From Bacteriovorax sp. BAL6_X (GTDB lineage Bacteria > Bdellovibrionota > Bacteriovoracia > Bacteriovoracales > Bacteriovoracaceae): a DNA stretch of 64,000 nt. The translations under genes and the position numbers were made by a program. Shown in pieces: positions 61,803 through 64,000 of the stretch. Position 1 is the first letter of the stretch; each line of letters starts with the position of its first letter. The notes below the pieces were generated by a model. It saw nothing but the letters and a program-made list of their open reading frames with translations. It was not told the DNA's origin and searched no databases. The DNA lies in assembly GCF_000443995.1 (NCBI RefSeq), contig NZ_AUMC01000003.1:372001-436000 (forward strand), in the 5' to 3' direction.

Positions 61803-62682
61803 TGTTGCAGAAAAAACAAGCCAAAAGGTTGAATTAGATAAAACTGTTAAAAAGACTAAGGTCTTTAAGAATCTTCCAGGTATTGCTCTAGTTGTGATCG
61901 ATGAAAATGACCAAGTAATCAAAGTGAATACTGAGTTCAAAAAAATGTTTAATAATGTAAACCTAAAAGGTGGAAGTTGGGATATTTTCTTTAAGACAAC
62001 ATTTCGTAAAGAGAAGGGACTTGCAGAGACAAGTAATCTTTTCAAGAATTGTAATGATATTCTAAACGATTATATTATTCATACAGCAATGGATGAGTCT
62101 ACTGGTTACCGATATGGTTGGATTTATAAAATTCCAGTTGAAATTATGAATAAGGTTTCTCAAAAGAGAACGGCACTAATGGAGTCGAAGAAACTAGATG
62201 CTTATAATCTAATTGAAGATGAAGTATTTGGTAAGAGACTTAGTTGGATTAATAACAATTTGTCTCTTTCAGATTTTCTATATGCTGATGATTGCGTTCT
62301 TTATTCAAATAGTAATGAAGCTAAGATGTTACTAAAAGACTTTGTAGAGCTTCTGTATGGTGTTTTAAACATGAAAACAGAAGAATCTCATTGCACAGTT
62401 GAATTCTCTAGAGGAAAGAGCGGTTTACAAATTACAGGTGTTTTCTCTAATTTTAATTTCTCGGATGGTGACTTTCAGTCAAATATCAGTTGGCATGGAA
62501 GAAAGATGCGCCTTAATGATATCTGTAAGGTAATGGAATCACGCTTACCTGATCTTTATACATCGATTTATGTAAAGAACTCTAAAGCTGATCATCAATC
62601 AAAACTTAAAATTACTTTAAATGTAAACGATATCGATGGTGTTAGATGGCACGTATCAAGAGGGACTGCAGGTGGTCTTTAA
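61789..62682 (+). CDS. PAS-like protein, possible degenerate sensor
   Basis: The 297-residue protein is cytoplasmic. Residues about 28-75 (LPGIALVVIDENDQVIKVNTEFKKMF) fit a PAS fold. The rest has helices followed by beta strands, recalling a histidine-kinase ATPase region, but without clear H, N or G boxes. The likely class is a regulator, and kinase activity cannot be claimed. It overlaps its upstream gene by 14 bases and the next by 11. Confidence 0.55.
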   Translation: MKFFDVAEKTSQKVELDKTVKKTKVFKNLPGIALVVIDENDQVIKVNTEFKKMFNNVNLKGGSWDIFFKTTFRKEKGLAETSNLFKNCNDILNDYIIHTAMDESTGYRYGWIYKIPVEIMNKVSQKRTALMESKKLDAYNLIEDEVFGKRLSWINNNLSLSDFLYADDCVLYSNSNEAKMLLKDFVELLYGVLNMKTEESHCTVEFSRGKSGLQITGVFSNFNFSDGDFQSNISWHGRKMRLNDICKVMESRLPDLYTSIYVKNSKADHQSKLKITLNVNDIDGVRWHVSRGTAGGL

Positions 62683-63292
62683 AAAGCTATTGATTCTTGG
62701 GCTTCTAAGCTCAAGTTTACTTGCAAACGAAACATTCTATAACTCTGCTAGTATTTCACTAGGGATGATGAATTACTCTGTTACTCCTAATGAAAGTACT
62801 CTTCAAAATACTGATGGTACTTCAACAGGTGAGGAAACTGCCGATGCAGCAGCTGCTGCTGTTTCTGCAATTTCAATTCAGGTAAATTGGGAATTCAAAT
62901 CAGAGTTAAAGAAAAGTTACTATATTAGTGGTGTTCTTCCAATGATGTCAGCAGAAGGGACAGGTGTCTACTCAACTGTAGTCGGAATGAATTGGTACTT
63001 TGGTGATATTGGTACGAAATACTCGTATACAAGTAATGGCCAAAACTTAACGATTACACCAACAAGTAAGTATTACTGGGGTGCTTTTGTTGGCCCTGGT
63101 TACGTTATTTATAATACTGATTCTGCTAAATACTCAGATATTTTCTTTGATTTAGGCGTAAACCTAGGCGCTGGTTGGCGTTGGGGGAAGAATAGAACAA
63201 TTAAAGCTGAAGCGGCAGTTAGTCGTGCAACAGGAATTAAAACAACTGGAATTAAAATGGGGGTATTTGTAGGTATTAGCCAATATCTATAA
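62672..63292 (+). CDS. Outer-membrane beta-barrel protein
   Basis: I start at GTG 62672 (206 residues), which has AGGGA six bases upstream and gives the signal peptide VFKKLLILGLLSSSLLA. The body has alternating strands with aromatic ends (WEFKSEL, YYISGVLPM, YYWGAFVGPGYVIY, FFDLGVNLGAGWRW), as in small eight-strand barrels, and ends FVGISQYL. It lies between the PAS-like and PEGA genes. Substrate or partner is unknown. Confidence 0.65.
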   Translation: MVFKKLLILGLLSSSLLANETFYNSASISLGMMNYSVTPNESTLQNTDGTSTGEETADAAAAAVSAISIQVNWEFKSELKKSYYISGVLPMMSAEGTGVYSTVVGMNWYFGDIGTKYSYTSNGQNLTITPTSKYYWGAFVGPGYVIYNTDSAKYSDIFFDLGVNLGAGWRWGKNRTIKAEAAVSRATGIKTTGIKMGVFVGISQYL

Positions 63293-63303
63293 ATAATTTT
63301 TTA

Positions 63304-63900
63304 ATGAAGTACTTATTACTATTATTACTATCTACATCTGTATTTGCTGCTAAGTTTAATGTTAAGTCTGATCCTAGTGATTGTGACGTATACGTTATTG
63401 ATAAAAATGGTAAAAGAGTTTCTCTTGGAAAAACACCATATGAAGCTGATGTCGAAACGATGCAAACAAATTATGGTGCAAATGGACCAATTCAAATTGA
63501 AGTTTTTAAGCCTGGATTTGAACCATATAGTTTATCTGTTCCAATTCTTGCAAAGTCGGATATAGATATCAGTGCTAATTTAAAGGTTGAGAAAAATATT
63601 GAATTAGCTCAGGACTTTGACTTTCTAGTTGGTGATTTATTTGATGTACTAAGGTTAATGAGAGGAAAGAACTTTGATCTTGCTTTTGCTAAGCTTGAAA
63701 AACTTGAAGTAAAATTTCCTCACTTTTCGATTATTCATGAAATGAAAGGTTCTATTTCATACTTAAAGAAAGATTTTAAAAACTCTCTTGCTTTCTATCG
63801 TAAAGCTTTTGGGATTAATCCTAAAAATAGAGAAGCATATAAGATGAAAATTTATTTAGAAAAGAAATTTAATGTTTCTAAGAATGAAGGAGGTAAATAA
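63304..63900 (+). CDS. PEGA-domain protein with TPR repeats
   Basis: The 198-residue protein has a signal peptide (MKYLLLLLLSTSVFAA). A PEGA domain follows at about 17-95 (DPSDCDVYVIDKNGKRVSLGKTPYEADV, then IEVFKPGFEPYSLSVPI). TPR-like helices at about 105-190 (AFAKLEKLEVKFPHFSIIHEMKGSISYLKKDFKNSLAFYRKAFGINPKNREAY) form a protein-binding surface. PEGA proteins are common in surface-layer and adhesion systems. The gene shares one base with the next ATG. Confidence 0.75.
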   Translation: MKYLLLLLLSTSVFAAKFNVKSDPSDCDVYVIDKNGKRVSLGKTPYEADVETMQTNYGANGPIQIEVFKPGFEPYSLSVPILAKSDIDISANLKVEKNIELAQDFDFLVGDLFDVLRLMRGKNFDLAFAKLEKLEVKFPHFSIIHEMKGSISYLKKDFKNSLAFYRKAFGINPKNREAYKMKIYLEKKFNVSKNEGGK

Positions 63901-64000
63901 TGAAGAAGTTGGTATTTATCTCATTACTACTACTTTCTTCTGCGGCTATTTCAAATCCCAAAATGAATGTCCTGCCAAGTCTTGAGTGGCAAAAGAATGA
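63900..64000 (+). CDS. N-terminus of another exported protein (partial)
   Basis: The ATG at 63900 shares its A with the preceding TAA and follows AAGGAGG. The first 33 codons show a signal peptide (MKKLVFISLLLLSSAAIS) and continue past the window edge. It belongs to the same operon as the PEGA gene. Confidence 0.7.
   Translation, partial: MKKLVFISLLLLSSAAISNPKMNVLPSLEWQKN

Noticed and set aside
1-64000. CRISPR arrays, insertion sequence transposases, rRNA operons, restriction systems
   Set aside because: I found no regularly spaced repeats, transposase motifs, rRNA segments or restriction-modification motifs in the window.

Overview
The window is AT-rich bacterial chromosome whose gene set points to a predatory member of the Bdellovibrionota, most likely a Bacteriovorax/Halobacteriovorax type. 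That is an inference from gene content, with no rRNA present to confirm it. The supporting genes are an FHA-GGDEF diguanylate cyclase laid out like DgcB of Bdellovibrio, a phage-fibre-like adhesin with an S74 chaperone domain, paired secreted endonuclease I genes, many signal-peptide and lipoprotein genes, and motAB. Most 'unknown' genes here encode exported proteins.

Layout. 1-2193: end of an outer-membrane protein, recJ and a zinc-ribbon gene. 2339-4570: secreted coiled-coil protein and an acyl-ACP thioesterase-like gene. 4572-13682: surface and wall block, with a secreted protein of five fibrinogen-like modules, the translationally coupled long S74 fibre upstream of it, then a lysozyme-like exported protein with a small partner. 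13861-18832: M48 lipoprotein protease, a metallopeptidase fused to an outer-membrane barrel, and an NAD(P)-binding protein. 19003-20865: CheR-receiver-degenerate CheB fusion. 20896-23727: phosphoribosyltransferase/CBS pair, tRNA-Gly with a duplicated 3' tail, and an APC permease. 23743-26005: a 19-bp inverted-repeat pair, an EpmB/KamA radical SAM enzyme, a small membrane protein, and an exonuclease that appears to start at ATT. 26181-29220: E3-E2 pair of a 2-oxoacid dehydrogenase.

29269-33864: glutathione transferase-like, methyltransferase, two endonuclease I paralogues, several secreted unknowns and one overlooked 44-residue exported peptide. 33865-44006: housekeeping and signalling (rarA, rpsU, ppsR-like, miaA, mutL, FHA-GGDEF cyclase, pgi, acyl-CoA dehydrogenase). 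44256-47304: small membrane and coiled-coil proteins, then motA-motB plus a coupled extra gene.

47617-64000 is one long plus-strand block of envelope genes: two Fn3 lipoproteins that are paralogues (the second carrying a formylglycine-generating-enzyme-like C-terminal domain), a giant lipoprotein with choice-of-anchor/ASH-like repeats and Fn3, an outer-membrane barrel protein with a periplasmic domain and Lys/Glu-rich linker, two predicted cytoplasmic proteins, another barrel, a PEGA/TPR protein, and the start of another exported protein. Tight spacing and overlaps suggest a co-expressed surface assembly. I recognise no known machine in it, so it is the best candidate for an undescribed system, followed by the fibre plus fibrinogen-like pair, which may serve prey attachment.
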